From the NCBI RefSeq assembly GCF_000220395.1, contig NW_004085897.1, positions 1 to 64,000 of the forward strand: DNA of 64,000 bases. The letters run 5' to 3'. The position numbers were made by a program, and so were the translations under genes. The notes beneath the pieces are model-generated. The model was not told the DNA's origin, did not search any database, and saw only the letters and a program-made list of their open reading frames with translations. Below, one piece after another: positions 12,947-26,208 of the stretch (position 1 is its first letter; every line of letters starts with the position of its first letter). This DNA is from Ichthyophthirius multifiliis (Eukaryota; Ciliophora; Oligohymenophorea; Hymenostomatida).

Positions 12947-14185
12947 CATATTTTTTTTATAGGTTAAAGAACCAAAGACTTTAAAAAAATAGAATTTATA
13001 AGTTTAGTTGATAATATTTATGTAACCATTATAAATTTAATTACTTACTCTCGAAATATATTTATTTCTTAAAAATATCTTCTTCTTTTTTGCTAAATGT
13101 TAGAAAACACATATTCTATACAAGATAAAGAATATAAAATTCATTTATAAGACGGAATATTATCTTCTATTTAAGTTTTATAAAACTATATTTTAAAAAC
13201 TATATAATTTATTATCTTTTTAGTCTTGCTTATTGGTTTTGAATGAAAATTTGGATTAAAGATTTTCTTAGTAAATTTTTGGTTTGATTATTTAACATTT
13301 TAATCTTATAAAAGGAATAGATTGTGGTGGAATTTATATAATAAGCGGTTTATGTTAATGTCTAGGTAAAAATTTTATTCCTTTTTTAGATACTTACTGG
13401 ACTTATTTATCACATGGATTAACTTCTTAAAGCTAAGATAGAGATCTTTTAAATATTTGTATTAGCTCAATAGGAGATTTGGCTCGATGTTTAGAAGAAA
13501 AATTCGATAAGTTTTTCGTTTTGGAAGATTTATTAGTTTTATTAGAAAAGTAATTATTAGATAAAAATTTAAGATGTACAGTTTTTAATACTATAGGGGA
13601 TTTATTTTTAGCTGGAAAAGAAAAATATAGAAAATTTTTGGATAGAATAATTATACAATTTTAAATTGAATTTAATGAGTTTTTTTAAACAATTAATTTT
13701 AATGAAGGATTTGTGAATGAGTAATAGGAATATGTTAATGAAAAACTAATTATTTCCTACACTTGCATTTTACATGGATTATCTAACAATAAAAACTAAG
13801 ATAAAAATTATATATAATATATTCCTTAAATTATTGAGTTTATTAAATTTAGTTGTAGATAAGATTTGCATCCTACTTTTGTATATATATTAAATACATA
13901 AAAATGTTTTAGGTTATTTATTTATTTTAATAAAAAAAATAGGTATATTTAAGAAATTGTTTATGTTTAGTTTGCGATATTTGTAATTTTTATGGAAAGA
14001 AAAATTTAAAATAATAAGATATTTTCTTTTTTTAAGAACTTATTTAAGTGCTTTAAAATCATGATGCATCTGAAGATACTATTGAATGTTTAAATTACTG
14101 TAAAGAAGTAATATTTTTTTTTTTTAAAAAAAAAATCAATATTAATATTATATATATTATTTCATATTTAAAGATTGGATTTTGA
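11225..14185 (+). CDS. KPNB1: Importin subunit beta-1 (karyopherin beta)
   Basis: Nuclear import carrier made of HEAT repeats that binds importin alpha, Ran-GTP and nucleoporins. The start MEMLQILKLCFSSQNNQER and NAEQELIQYC is the importin-beta N-terminal helix pair. Further landmarks are CTIEIPENRWVNLISDL, AAILTLGQICDKF, KEQILTGILLGLMQNQ, ALKALSSIVEIVGDSCF, RRQDLHPTF-like segments and the last repeats with NCLCLVCDICNFYGKKNL and HDASEDTIECLNYCKE. These line up with the human protein to near its end, so it is full length. At least six A/T introns interrupt it, including one with a long (TA)n run at 12898-12940 and a last one at 14108-14173, after which the frame ends almost at once (IGF, TGA 14183-14185). 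Middle exon borders around 13190-13310 and 13880-13950 are approximate. Confidence 0.85.
12898..12940. repeat. (TA)n run inside importin intron
   Basis: About 21 TA units, inside the intron that ends with TTTTATAG before GRTKDFKKIE of the importin beta protein. Similar runs mark many introns in this window. Confidence 0.85.
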
Positions 14186-14375
14186 AAAAATTAAAATATT
14201 TTCAAGTTTATTGATTGAAAAATAAAATAAAAATAGTAATTATTAAAAGATTAAATAATTGATAATATATTTTTATATATATTTATAATAAAAGAAAATT
14301 ATAAATAAATAAAAAAATATATATTTATATTAATAAATAATTATTTAAAATAAATAAAAATATAACCACAAAAAA

Positions 14376-15183
14376 TCAAACTATAATTTTTTATCGACAT
14401 AATGGGCATTTTTTATCATTAATAAGCCATGATTTAATGCATTTTATATGATAGTAATGCTTACAAGGAAGATATATTAAAAAAGATTCATCTTAATATT
14501 TTTCTAGGCAAATAGCACATTACTTTTGTGAACTACTAATATTGCTAACATCTTTGAAATAAACTTTTGACAAAGAATTAAATTAATATCTATTCAAACC
14601 TTTGTAACTAATTTTATTTGCAATATTATTTCTAATTTAAGAAATAAATTATTAATGATTATTTCTTTGTGAATAATTTATAAGGTTTCGATTTCTATTT
14701 AGAAATATTGTCTAAAAGTTTTAAGTTATTAAATATTATTATCGTCTATATCTTTGATTTTAATAGGTATATAAAATATCATTTTATTATTAAAAATTAT
14801 ATTAATTAAAATTATTTTATTATTCTCTTTAAAATGTGAAATTATAATTCATATCTTCATTTACAAAAAAACTTCAATATATATAAATATATATATACCA
14901 ATGTTTATTTTATAATGTTTAAAATAATAAATGTATGTAATTCTCAAAGTTAGAAATAAAAAGCTCGAAAATGTAAAATACCAATATAGATCTTAAATGC
15001 TTTATTTCTTTAATAAAACTTCAAAAATTTTAATAAAATTAATTATTAAATAAATTGCAAACGAAAAATAAATTAAAATATGATATATTATAAATAAAAC
15101 ATATAATATTATTTATTTAACTTTACAAAAAATAAATAGAAAACTAATTTAATTATTAATTAATTAACTTTGATTATAATTGA

Positions 15184-15226
<43 letters not shown>

Positions 15227-15461
15227 ATTATATATTATTATTATTTTATTAAATGAAAATATTTTAATTATCATTTATATTTTATTAGTTATTGTTCAAT
15301 CTTATATTTATATTATTAATAATTTAATTTATTTATATTTAAATATTTTTCTTTCTATAATATTAATTCATTATGATTATTCGACATCTGTTTTCAGTTA
15401 AATCTATATTGTTTTCTAAACTTGAATTTGTAGAATCAGTGTTTTCAATTTCATTATTCAT
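14376..15461 (-). CDS. RING-H2 finger membrane protein (putative E3 ubiquitin ligase)
   Basis: The C-terminus holds a complete RING-H2 finger: CAICLEKYQDESFLIYLPC, then KHYYHIKC and CPLC, with His at the fourth and fifth metal positions, closing on RQKIIV and TGA at 14376. RING-H2 proteins with membrane segments usually are E3 ligases recruiting ubiquitin-charged E2 enzymes at membranes. The N-terminus (ATG 15461) reads MNNEIENTDSTNSSLENN, followed by a Gln tract of about eleven residues written as a TAA run, then hydrophobic segments such as YWYFTFSSFLFLTLRITYI. One or two short introns are needed near 15000-15100 and 14880-14920, so the middle is approximate. A long polar Asn/Gln linker joins the membrane part to the RING. 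It converges with the importin gene (190 nt between stops). Confidence 0.72.
15183..15224. repeat. (TTA)n microsatellite encoding poly-Gln
   Basis: Read on the minus strand this is a TAA run that, under the ciliate code, encodes about eleven glutamines in the RING-H2 protein. The frame is kept on both sides. Confidence 0.8.
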
Positions 15462-16218
15462 TTTTTTTTTATTTTATACTTAATTCTTAATTTATAATTA
15501 TCTATTTATTATTTATTTATATTTTATGTTATTTTTTTGACCATAAATTCTTTTTTAAAGAGAACATAAAAAATTAAAAATTAGAATAATTAAATTATCT
15601 TATTTTTTTGTAAAAAAACTAAATATATTAAGAATAGCACTTCTAAATTTAATTTTTTAATTAAATATATTTTCTTTTTTAATTTTTTTTTTTATATATA
15701 TATTATATTTGATTTTAATAATATTTGAAATTTAATTATATTTTGTAATTTTTTTTTTTAAAATGAATTTAATTTATAAATTTCTTGATTTTACTTTTCA
15801 AATAATATATATATAAATTATAACATAATAAAGCTATTTTATGCTTTTACCTATTAATTTTGTATTTAAATTTTAAAGTAAACTTTTTTAATGAATTCTT
15901 ATTTATATATTTTATTATTCGTTTTTATTTTAAGTTTATTAAGGTGTTTATATAATATAGTTTTATTATTTTTATATTGATATTAATTATTAATTTATAG
16001 ATATTTTTTTTTATTTGATATTTTTAAATAGAATTTTTATATTAAAATTTTTTATTTAATTTTGTTTATTTTTGTTTTTTATTATAAATAAATGAATAAA
16101 AATATATATTTTATTTTAATTATATTTAGATTGTTTTTTTAATATCTAAAAATATTTTAAAAGAAATAAATAAAATATATAATATTAAATAAAAATATTT
16201 TTCAAAACAAACAAAAAA
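15462..16218. other. Intergenic A/T-rich region
   Basis: About 750 nt upstream of the RING-H2 gene, T-rich on the plus strand. I find no codon structure or RNA gene. Confidence 0.5.
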
Positions 16219-16608
16219 TGTTTGCTGGCAGAAATTTTTTTAAAACTGCATAAAAAATTTAAAAAATGGGAAAACAAAATCTATTTAATAACAATTTCAA
16301 ATAAAACTTTAATAAGCTTAATATTTATAATTATTCAAATTATCTAGAGTATATAAAAATAGTATTTTTTATAAAAAAAAACTATTAAAATAATTTAAAA
16401 GAAATAAATATGCAAATAATGAAATATCTTTAAAAATGGCATAAACCATGCCTTCAATAAATAGAATATTTTTAGAAAATATATTAGATTTAGGATTTGT
16501 TCTTGATAAAGAAGATAGTAAAAATATATAAATAGTTTTTTTATATTTTATTTTTTAATTAATAAAAGATGATGATAGTGATGATGATATTCTGTAAATA
16601 AAATATAA

Positions 16609-16641
<33 letters not shown>

Positions 16642-16693
16642 TTATTTATTTTAAAGCTTAACAATTTCACGCCAAGTAATACAGGTTATTTGA
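16219..16693 (+). CDS. Possible small gene, unrecognised
   Basis: An open stretch reads SLKMAQTMPSINRIFLENIL followed by DLGFVLDKED, then a 51-nt GTAAAA..AAAAG intron, an acidic DDDSDDDIL, a second (TA)n intron and LTISRQVIQVI to TGA at 16691. It shows more varied codons than the surrounding non-coding DNA. The N-terminus is unclear: the ATG at 16219 gives MFAGRNFFKTAQ in one frame, while the part above lies in another, so an unseen splice or a single-base gap would be needed. I do not recognise a family. Confidence 0.35.
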
Positions 16694-17216
16694 TATAATG
16701 TATAGATATAAAATTAAAAAAAATATTTATAAAAGATATATATAATTTATTTTGAAAATAAAAATAATTTTAAATAAAATATATTATTTTATATTAGAAA
16801 TATATTTTCTAAAATTTAATTTTTATATATAAAAATAACAGAATAAAACTATATATTTTATATTTATAATTGAAAAAATAAAATAATATTATAATATTTT
16901 TTTTAAAATAATAATGCAAATAATATATTAATTAATTTTTTTATTTTTGTATTTAAATATTTTGAGTATAACTTAATATTAAATTAAAAAAAGAAATAAA
17001 TTTAAAATAAAATTATTTTTAAATATATTAATAAAATTAAATATGTATAAATATATATAAATATACATATATTTATATATCAATATATATATTCTTTTAT
17101 ATATTTATTTATATGTATATTGTATATTATTATTTAAATAAAAAAAACTGTTTTCAATAAAAGTATATAATATTTATTTTTCTATTAATAATTTAAAAAA
17201 TAAATAATATTTAAAA
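16694..17216. other. Intergenic A/T-rich region
   Basis: About 520 nt with nothing recognisable. It should contain the promoter of the large membrane-protein gene that starts at 17217. Confidence 0.5.
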
Positions 17217-20200
17217 ATGGAAATAAAATAATAATATTAGTCTTCATTTTATGATGAACCTGAATTGTCTTTTAAATTAAAGCAAAAAAGTATTAACATA
17301 GTCTAAAAATTGAGTATAGTATCCATTATATTCTCCATAAGTGTATTAATACTTCCATTTTTTTATTTCCTGACATATCTAAATACTAGAAATATTCTCT
17401 AATTATAATAGGTGGTGTAAGTAATCTAATTTTGTCAACAATAGCTATAATATGGTCTTATTCAAGGAAAATTATAAATCAAGAAATATCTATTTACGGT
17501 TCTTAATATGATGAATAAGACATAACAGTTTATTATAATCCGATCGGTGAAACAATATTTGGATACGGATGTTTATAAATAATGCTTAATACAATACTTG
17601 TATTATAAATTTTTGTTTTTTAAGAATATGATATTAATTTATAAATATTAAATAATAATAGTAATTATGATTAAATAGTAAATAGTTTTTTTATTTATAA
17701 TTTAATTTTCGCTTTTTTGCTTTTTATAATATCAATATTTATATCTTTTTTTATATATTCCACATATCATTGCTCTTTGTCACTGAAAACTTTAAGATAT
17801 TTTGATTATTTTTATAATGTATGATATATATTAATATAAAAATATATATTAATTATTTATATATATAAATATAAATATATTATTTTTTTATTTAATTTAT
17901 ATATTTATATATATTTTTATATAATAATTATTTTTTTTTATATTTTTTTTTTTAGTTTTTATGGAGTTTTTTATGTGTTTTTGGATTTTTTGTTTTCTAC
18001 TAAAATTATTAATTGTATAATGAATATAATATTTATAAATCTTTTTTTTCAGAAAATTAATTAAATGTTATTTTTTGGATATTTATTAGTACCTGTGTTT
18101 TCTCTTTTCTTACATATTTCATTTTATTTTTAAAAAGAAGAACTTTCCATTTTGTTTATGGAACTTTCCTTTTATTGATTGTTACCCTTTTGGCTGGATA
18201 TTCTCATTATTTGGTTAGAAATACCTAATAAAATAAGTTTTAATTAAATCAAAACTGTCCATAGAACCTTGATTAAGTATCTAGAAGATAATTAAGTGCA
18301 TTAGGTTGTGAAAAATACTTAATTTAAGTAGATAAAAGTTACAATCAAAGTTGTATTAAAGAAAATAAAAACCTTTATGTTTTCGCTTGGGAGGATAAAA
18401 TTGAAAAAGGACATAAAATAGAAGGAAATGAGAAACATAATGCCTGTTTAAATATAAATTGTTGCAATATTATGAATAATAAATACTTATATTAATCATA
18501 TTAATTACCTTATGTAATAATTTTATTAACTTTTGTTGGATTTTTATTAACATTTGTACACTTTTAACTTTCAAGAAAAGAGAAAAACTTCAATTTAGAT
18601 AAAAGTATCCATGAAATAAAATTTATAGATATTTTAGTATTCGTTTTATTATTAATTTTTATATTTTCAGGCTTTTTTATATCAAAAAATATTGAAAAAC
18701 CATAAGTTCTAGAGACTAAAAATTTGAATAAAATTAATTTTTTATAATAAAAAACAAATTTTTTATAAGAAAATACTGATTAAGATTTGATTTTTTATGA
18801 AAATAAATATAATTTAAAAGGCTTATTTAATTAAAATATATAAACTGCAAAGAATAAAATATTTGAAACAGAATGTTAATTATTAAAAAATTTAATTTCC
18901 GATTCAAAATTTAAAGGTACTTTCGACTTTGATATAGGAAAAACTGACAATATAAAATAATAAGGCATCCGAGTGAGTATTTTGGCACCTTCAGGTTATT
19001 TCACGTATGAAAATAAAAACTCAGAAAAGTTATTTTTTGCTAAAACAAATAATATAATGCTTGAAATTTTCGATTTTTTAAAGAAAAATCCCCTAAATAA
19101 AAAAATACCTTTTATTTCATTAATTGGTTTCCCAAAAGATGTAAATGAATTTCTTAATTAAGAATTATATTATTGTGGCTCAAATCCTAAAAATATTCCA
19201 TATTTTTTAATTGAAAATTATGTCACTAATATGCCTTCTTTATTATTGAATAATTCCGGTTCTTTTTTATCAAAAAAGTCATCTTATTTTAAATTCTATA
19301 ATATTAAAAAAAAACTATTCTTCAATAATAATTATAATAGTATTCTTTTTTAATCATTATAATAAGAAAAAAAATAAGCCAACGAGGATTGTAATTAATA
19401 ATTAAAATAAGAATAATTAAGATAAGAAAAATGCTTTTATTTATAAGGAGAAGTAGATACTAGAAAGGGTTCTTTTTCTTTTATTACAAAACCTGAGTTA
19501 AAAAAAGAATTCCCTAAATAAAATATATTAGGTAAAATAACAGTTCTTGATAATGATAAATATATTCCTGTTTGTAATTAGAATGTTTAAATTAAAGTCT
19601 TGAACGAAGTTGGGGAAGAAACAGAACTTGCATCAGGTAAAACTGATAATATAAATGGAATTTTTAAAATAAATTCGCCTGTATTGAATAATTAATAAGA
19701 GTTTTAAGCTATTTTATATATTAATAACGAATAATTTTAACCTGTAAGTAGAAAATTCTAAATAGGAGGAATTAATGATGATATAGATATGAATTTAGGA
19801 GTTATGCATTTGACTAACTTTTTCGGAAAAAATGATTTAAATCCATAATTTAAATGTAAACCCAATACAAGGCTTTTTTTCAAAAAGAAAAATTAATAAA
19901 AATCCTAAAAAAAAAAATATATATAAAAAAAAGAATAAAACAAAAATATATAAAAGAATGGGTAAAACAACAATAATGCTTAATAAGAAGAAATAAATGA
20001 AAAAAATAATAATATATACTAAAAGGAAAAATTTTAAAAAATAAATAATGCTTGTAATGATTATTAGACTTTAAAAAATTTAAACGATAGATATTGTCCT
20101 TTAGAGTAATTATATTTAGCAGAAAAATAAAAAATACCCCAATAATTAATATATTAACAAGAAAAAAAGTTAACTGATGATGAAAAAAATAAACTAATAC

Positions 20201-21093
20201 AAGATATAAAATTCAAAACAATCCAAATATAAGTCTTAGACATAATCTAAAACACAAAGGGTTAATCTGCATTAGTTCATTTATATAAAAACCATATAAA
20301 TTGCTAAAACAGAATTTAAGAAAAGCCTCATTTTATCAGCTAAACTAATGACTAGGGAGTTTTGAAAATTTACAATTAGAATTTAGGAGATTATACTTTA
20401 CAAATATAAATGAATGAAGAATATCATTTATATTGTAAATAATTTAGTCTCTAAAATATAAAAGAGGATATATTAACCATAAATGCCATTATAGTAAAAA
20501 AAGAAGATAAAAAAGGACGAGGAGTAATAATTCTTGAACATTCTTAATAAAATCCAGGCGTGGCTTTAGGAATGAGTAGTATAATAGATGAAAATAGGGA
20601 ATGTTTAGTATCTTTCATTAATAGAAAATGTGCTGATTTTTAATATTTTAAACATTAATTCGGATAGGCGATTACTTTTGATTATACTTTGAAAAAAAAT
20701 CACCTTTTTTTTGTCACTAAAATTTAATTAAATGAATCAGAGTAGGAATTAGCAGAAAATATAAAAGGAAATATCAAAAATAAAGATTAATTAAGTTTTG
20801 ATAATAATAAAGATTTCCTTTAATCAGAACTTTTATTAAAAGTCTATTTACCAGAAAATGAATATGAATAATTCTTATTTTACCCACCTTTAGTATTAAA
20901 TTAAGAATAAAATAATCAAAGTAATTTAACTTGGATGAGCTTTTGTTTTAACGGAGAATTAGGACTTATTAGTTCAAAACCAGTTAATGATTTTTATAAA
21001 ATATAAGGAAATAATAATAAAAAGAAAGTATTTCCAAGTAGTAATTTTTGTAATGAATTTTATAAAAAATATAAGAAATAATCAGATTTATGA
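17217..21093 (+). CDS. Large polytopic membrane protein, family unknown
   Basis: Three exons (17217-17342, 17390-17818, 17956-21093) join in phase to 1230 residues. The 47-nt first intron (GTATTAATAC..CTAG) is supported because it restores the frame. The first 450 residues hold about eight hydrophobic segments, for example LIIIGGVSNLILSTIAIIW, NLIFAFLLFIISIFISFFI, WIFISTCVFSLLTYFILFL and LVFVLLLIFIFSGFFI. Between them lies a Cys-containing loop (NACLNINCCNI). The remaining 780 residues are one hydrophilic region with Cys, Gly and beta-strand-like stretches, such as GIRVSILAPSGYFTYENK, GKITVLDNDKYIPVC and SGKTDNINGIFKINSPVL, a shape suggesting carboxypeptidase-regulatory or Ig-like folds, though I cannot assign one. 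Codon use is clean throughout. It converges with the flippase gene, with only 92 nt between stops. Confidence 0.8.
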
Positions 21094-21185
21094 TTTTTTT
21101 ATTATTTATGTTCTTTTTATATTTTATTATTTATTAAATTTTTATTTTTTATAAATAAATAAATAAAATAATTTATAAATATTAT

Positions 21186-24100
21186 TCATTTTATCTTAAA
21201 ATTAATTTTAAAATTGTCTTTTTTATTTTTCATTATTTTCTCAAAATCATTAGGATCAATTTTTTTTTTAATGATTTAAAATATAAAAGGGGGAAGCCAA
21301 CAAACAAAAACAATAATACATAGTTTAAGAATAAAATCTATATCCCATTCACTAATAATTATATAATTTTTTAAAAAAACTAAAGTTAAGCTATATATTC
21401 CAATAGAACATAAAATCGAAATAATCATAACAATATGAATTTTATGAATCTATATAGAAAAAAAAAATATGTATAATATATGTATATATATATAATATAA
21501 ATACTGATGTTAATATATTTAAAAGTTCCAAAATTATTAAAGCTGAATAAGTAATAGTTTAAATTGAAATAAATGCATCATTAAAAATAAGAAAAGAAAG
21601 TATCATAATACAAGTACCCTAAATATATGTGTAAATATATATAATAATATATTATCTATATATCATATTTTTATATCTATATACCTAATAAATACTAATA
21701 AATATCCAACCAAGAAATGATTTAGTATTTAATTCTCTATTTTTTTACAAACTTTTATATAAAGGAGGCTTTATATAATTTTATTATAAATATATAATAT
21801 AAAATAAAAAAAACATAATTCATAGCTGTGATTTCATCCACATCTTCGTCAAAAATAAGTGAAAATACTGGAAACATTGTAAAAATAGTTGAATATCCTA
21901 ACATTAAAATACCATTATATATCGGAATAGGAACAAAGAAGAAACAAATGATAAAAATAGCTTAAATAACAGAAATAATAAGTCCCCTATGTATAACAAA
22001 CTAAGATAAAACCGAACTTCTCTTATAACTTTACCTCCCATGCCACAAAAGTAATCTATTTAAATATTTAAATTAAAAAATTGAAAAATCCGCAGCTAAA
22101 GCAGCCTACATACCTTCTTTACCCACAATGCCTATGCCAACATCTGCACTTTAAATCATTGCGACATCATTTCCACCATCTCCTATGGCTGCAGTTTTTT
22201 GTCTTGTATATTTTTTTATACATTTAACTATTTCAGATTTTTATGTTGGAGAGCACCTTTTTAAATATTATAATATTTTTTTTTAAAAAAAAATATATCA
22301 CCTACAACAAACAACAGCTGGGGCTTTAGAAGTTGCTCTAAAAAATAATTCTTCATATGATTATATAGCCAATTTTAAAGAAATACCATCAATAATTAAT
22401 ATACAATTATTAAAGGTCTCAAATCTATTAATCTCGTTTTATAAAATCAAAGGGTCTTCTATTTCTTTTATTAAATATTTATTCTATTATTAACTTTTTA
22501 AACCAGAAGAAATAGCAACACATACAGCTGTTTCAATCTAAAAATTAAATAACATTTATAAATATACAAATACATATACATATACAAATGCTTATACATA
22601 TACATATATTTATATTACTTTGTCTCCAGTAAGCATCCATATTTTTATTCCAGCATTTCTTAAAGATTCAAGTGTATTACAAATATCTTCTTATAGTTTA
22701 TCTTCTACACCTGTTATACCCAAAAATTCCATATTCTTTTCTATTTAAATTAATACTTCTTATATTTTCTCATCTCTGTTAACTAAACATTAACGAGCTT
22801 CTTCATATTATAAATTCCATTAATTAAATTCTTTTTCAGTTAAGTACTTTTAACATATAACTAATGTTCTTAAACCTTCACTAGATAAATTTTCTGATTC
22901 ATCTAATAAAAAACCTCTTTAATATTCAGGTATCTTTAAATAGTTTTAAATAAATATATAAATATAAAATTAATAAATAAAACATTTTTACTTTACTTTT
23001 CATAATTGTATCAGCTCCTTTTAAATAAAAAATGTATCTATTAGTCTCTATTTATTTAACAACGATTCCCATTCTCTTACTCTCACTAGAAAATGGAAAA
23101 TTTGCTAAAACTTTATAATTTTCATAATCTCCATTACCATTTTTTAATGTTATTAACTCCTAAGTTCTTTTATCTAATGAAACACCCATACTTTCTGCTA
23201 TTTTAACCAACGCAACCTCATCAGGCGAACTAGCCTGATAATTTTTATCTTTTCCATCTTCATAAATAGGTATTACATTATGACAAACAGCCAAAGCAGT
23301 AATTAAATCTCTTAAAATAGCATCTTTATCTCTTCTAATATTTTTAATTTTTCCTACTTTATTATTATTAATATTAAATTATTAATCATTCTATTAGTTA
23401 TTATATAATTATTGAATATCCCACATCGGTCCTAATCTATAAAAAAAATATAATTAATTATTTATTAATTTTTTTTTTTACTATTTTTCACATTATTCCT
23501 TTACAACATTTGAAATAAAAGAAATTTCTTCTGAAGTAAAAACACCTTATTCTAGTGACAATTTTTTAAAAATCATATAATTTTAAGTTAATGTTCCAGT
23601 TTTATCAGTTAAAAGAAATTTAATTCGCCCTAATTCTTCTGGAATTTAGCTTGATCTAGATACTGTACCTGGTATTTGATTATCAACATTAATTTTATAA
23701 CAATAAATAAGTTTCGCGAAATCCAAATTAACTCTCATAGAAATCGGTATTATACTACTCAAAAGTAGAACATATCTAAAAATTATTACTATAGTACTGA
23801 ATTCAGTAATAATTCCTTTTAAAAATACTAAAATAATAGACAATACAAGCATAAAAACAAATAAAAGTTTAGATAAATAATTCAATTCATTGTCTAATTA
23901 ACCAAATTTGCAAACTGCACTTCTAGAGTTTAATGCTACTCGAGTTTCTTTTCCTGTATATATAACTATACCCCATATTTTACCTGATGCAAGTACAGTA
24001 TTTGACCATAAACTGTTTTCTAAACTCAAACATTCTCTCAAATTTTAATTTTATTCTTTACATATATATAATCCTTAAAATTTATAAATGTTCTCAATAG

Positions 24101-25285
24101 GAGCTCCAATTTAAAATTCACCTTTAGATTCAAAAATACCTTATATACCTTTTTAATGAAATAAACTTTAACTTTTAAAAACAGGCTTTCTTAATTTCCA
24201 ATCAGTTTCACCATCTAATTAATCTGTTTTTATAAATACATCTCCTGAAATATCACTTTAAAAAATAATAAATATATAAATATATAAATATATAAATATA
24301 TAAATATATAATTATATATACTTATACATTAATTATATATAATTTTTTTATTAAATTTGCAATTTTTTATTTTTTCTATATTATTTTAAATAATCTAATC
24401 TTATAAAAAAAGGCTTTATTAAAATGATTTTGCCTTTTTTTATGATTGATATTAATATAAATATAAAAATAAATATTTCTATACTAAAATTATTCAATTT
24501 AATTTTTACTTTGTAGATAAAAGTATCATATCTGCAGGAATTCTTTAATTTGCCTAAACTTAAACTATATGCCCTACTTTCAGTTCTGAGCTTTTTAATG
24601 AAATTAATTATCCTTCTTTTTATATTACCCTATATATTTTTATTAAAAAAATTAATACTTTTTTATATATATTTTATACATATATTCTTAACTGTTAGCT
24701 TCTTTGTCTCTTTTAAAACGTTTATAATCATCATATGCTTCTTTTAATATAGTTAAAAATAATACTAATGATAAAGGTGCTACATAACTAAATAGAAGAC
24801 CTACTTTTAAAACTGGTATAAATTAAGATATAGCTATTAATAAGAAAAATAGATTAAAGAAATATTTAAATTCATTATATAGGACTATTGGTATTAAAGT
24901 TATTGTTGTATATTTTTAATTTTTTATAATATTTTTGAAATAATTCGGGGGACTAACTGTTCCATCAATATTTATTATTCTATGTTCTTAAGAAATTTTA
25001 ATCCCAAAAAAATATTAATATAATTTTTAATACCACTTTAATTACTAGATTTATATTTTTTTATAATAATATAAAAAAAACATATAAATTGTAATATTTT
25101 TATATATTAAAATCATTTATTTAAATTTATTTTTTATTGTTTAAATTTACATTATCTAATTCTTATATATTATTTTCTTGTAGAAGTTACTTTTTTAGAT
25201 TTTTAGATTCTGTTAGTTCTTTTATTTAATTATCGTTTGTAGCTAAAGTTATTTCAAAGGTATCATTATTTTAAGTTTAATTCAT
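21186..25285 (-). CDS. P4-type ATPase, ATP9/NEO1-like lipid flippase
   Basis: P4-ATPases move phospholipids to the cytosolic leaflet of Golgi, endosome and plasma membranes. Every catalytic landmark is present: the N-terminal KYTTITLIPIVLYNEFKYF and KEAYDDYKR, the actuator-side TDQLDGETDWKLR, IPEELGRIKFLLTDKTGTLT (phosphorylated Asp, codons within 23586-23606), QNYMIF, and the hinge GDGGNDVAMIQSADVGIGIV (around 22161-22190). The tail GKEGMQAALAADFSI, LLLWHGRQSYKRSS and HRGLIISVIQAIF is characteristic of the NEO1/ATP9 branch, which works without a CDC50 subunit. The C-terminus ends WLPPFIFQIIKKKIDPNDF. ATG at 25285 gives MNQTQNNDTFEITLATN, then a polar leader. Several A/T introns (for example near 22255-22300, 22545-22620, 22940-22990, 24255-24510 and 24985-25060) make exact exon borders approximate. 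Confidence 0.9.
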
Positions 25286-25488
25286 ATTTTTTTTTAATAA
25301 TTTTTATTTATTTATTTTTAATAGTTAAATTTCAAGAATAATAAATTTAATAAATAAGATTTTTTTTATTAAAACATATAAACATTATTTTGTTTTTTTC
25401 AATAATTAACAAAATGGACAAACAATAATAAAATATTTTATTTAATATATATTTTATTAAATATACCTTATAATTAAAATATATAAAA

Positions 25489-26162
25489 TCATAATTAATT
25501 TAATTCATCTTTAATTTTATATAAAAACTAACTACATTCAAATAGTTATTATTTTTATTTTTATAGAATTTTACTTTTAAGTATTTTAAGTGCATTATTA
25601 TTTATTTTTTTTTAATTAGGTAAAAATTTATCAATATATTTTATTTTAACATCTTATATATCTTAAGAAACATTACAAATATTTGACTAATTATATTTAG
25701 AAGTATTTATAGAAATTAAATAGGGATTTGTTTAAGAAAAATTATACTCAAAAGAATTTCTTTAATTTTATAATTATTAACTATTGATATTTTCTTTTTA
25801 TGTATCTTTTTTAATATTGTATCTATGATATTTATAATTTTTATAACAATTGTAATTATTGATATTAACACAATCATTATCTTAATTAATATTAAATTTA
25901 CTATCATAATCTTATTTATTATTATATTATTATTGATTATTTTAAATATTATTTTATTACATTATATTTTTTGATTATGTAAATTATTTTTTACATTAAT
26001 TATTTTAATTATTTTTTTATAAAATTTAACACTATTTATTATAAACGTTTTATTAGTTTTCGCAAGAAAAATCAAATAATTAAATTCTTGAAGATTCAAA
26101 ATTTTTATATCTAAATTAATTAGAATTTCTATAACAAGAAAAATTCAAATGATTATTATAAA

Positions 26163-26208
<46 letters not shown>

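Noticed and set aside
25716-25907. Ile-rich minus-strand frame MIVNLILIKIMIV
   Set aside because: It overlaps the 350-residue Asn/Gln-rich frame in another register and is simple A/T translation.
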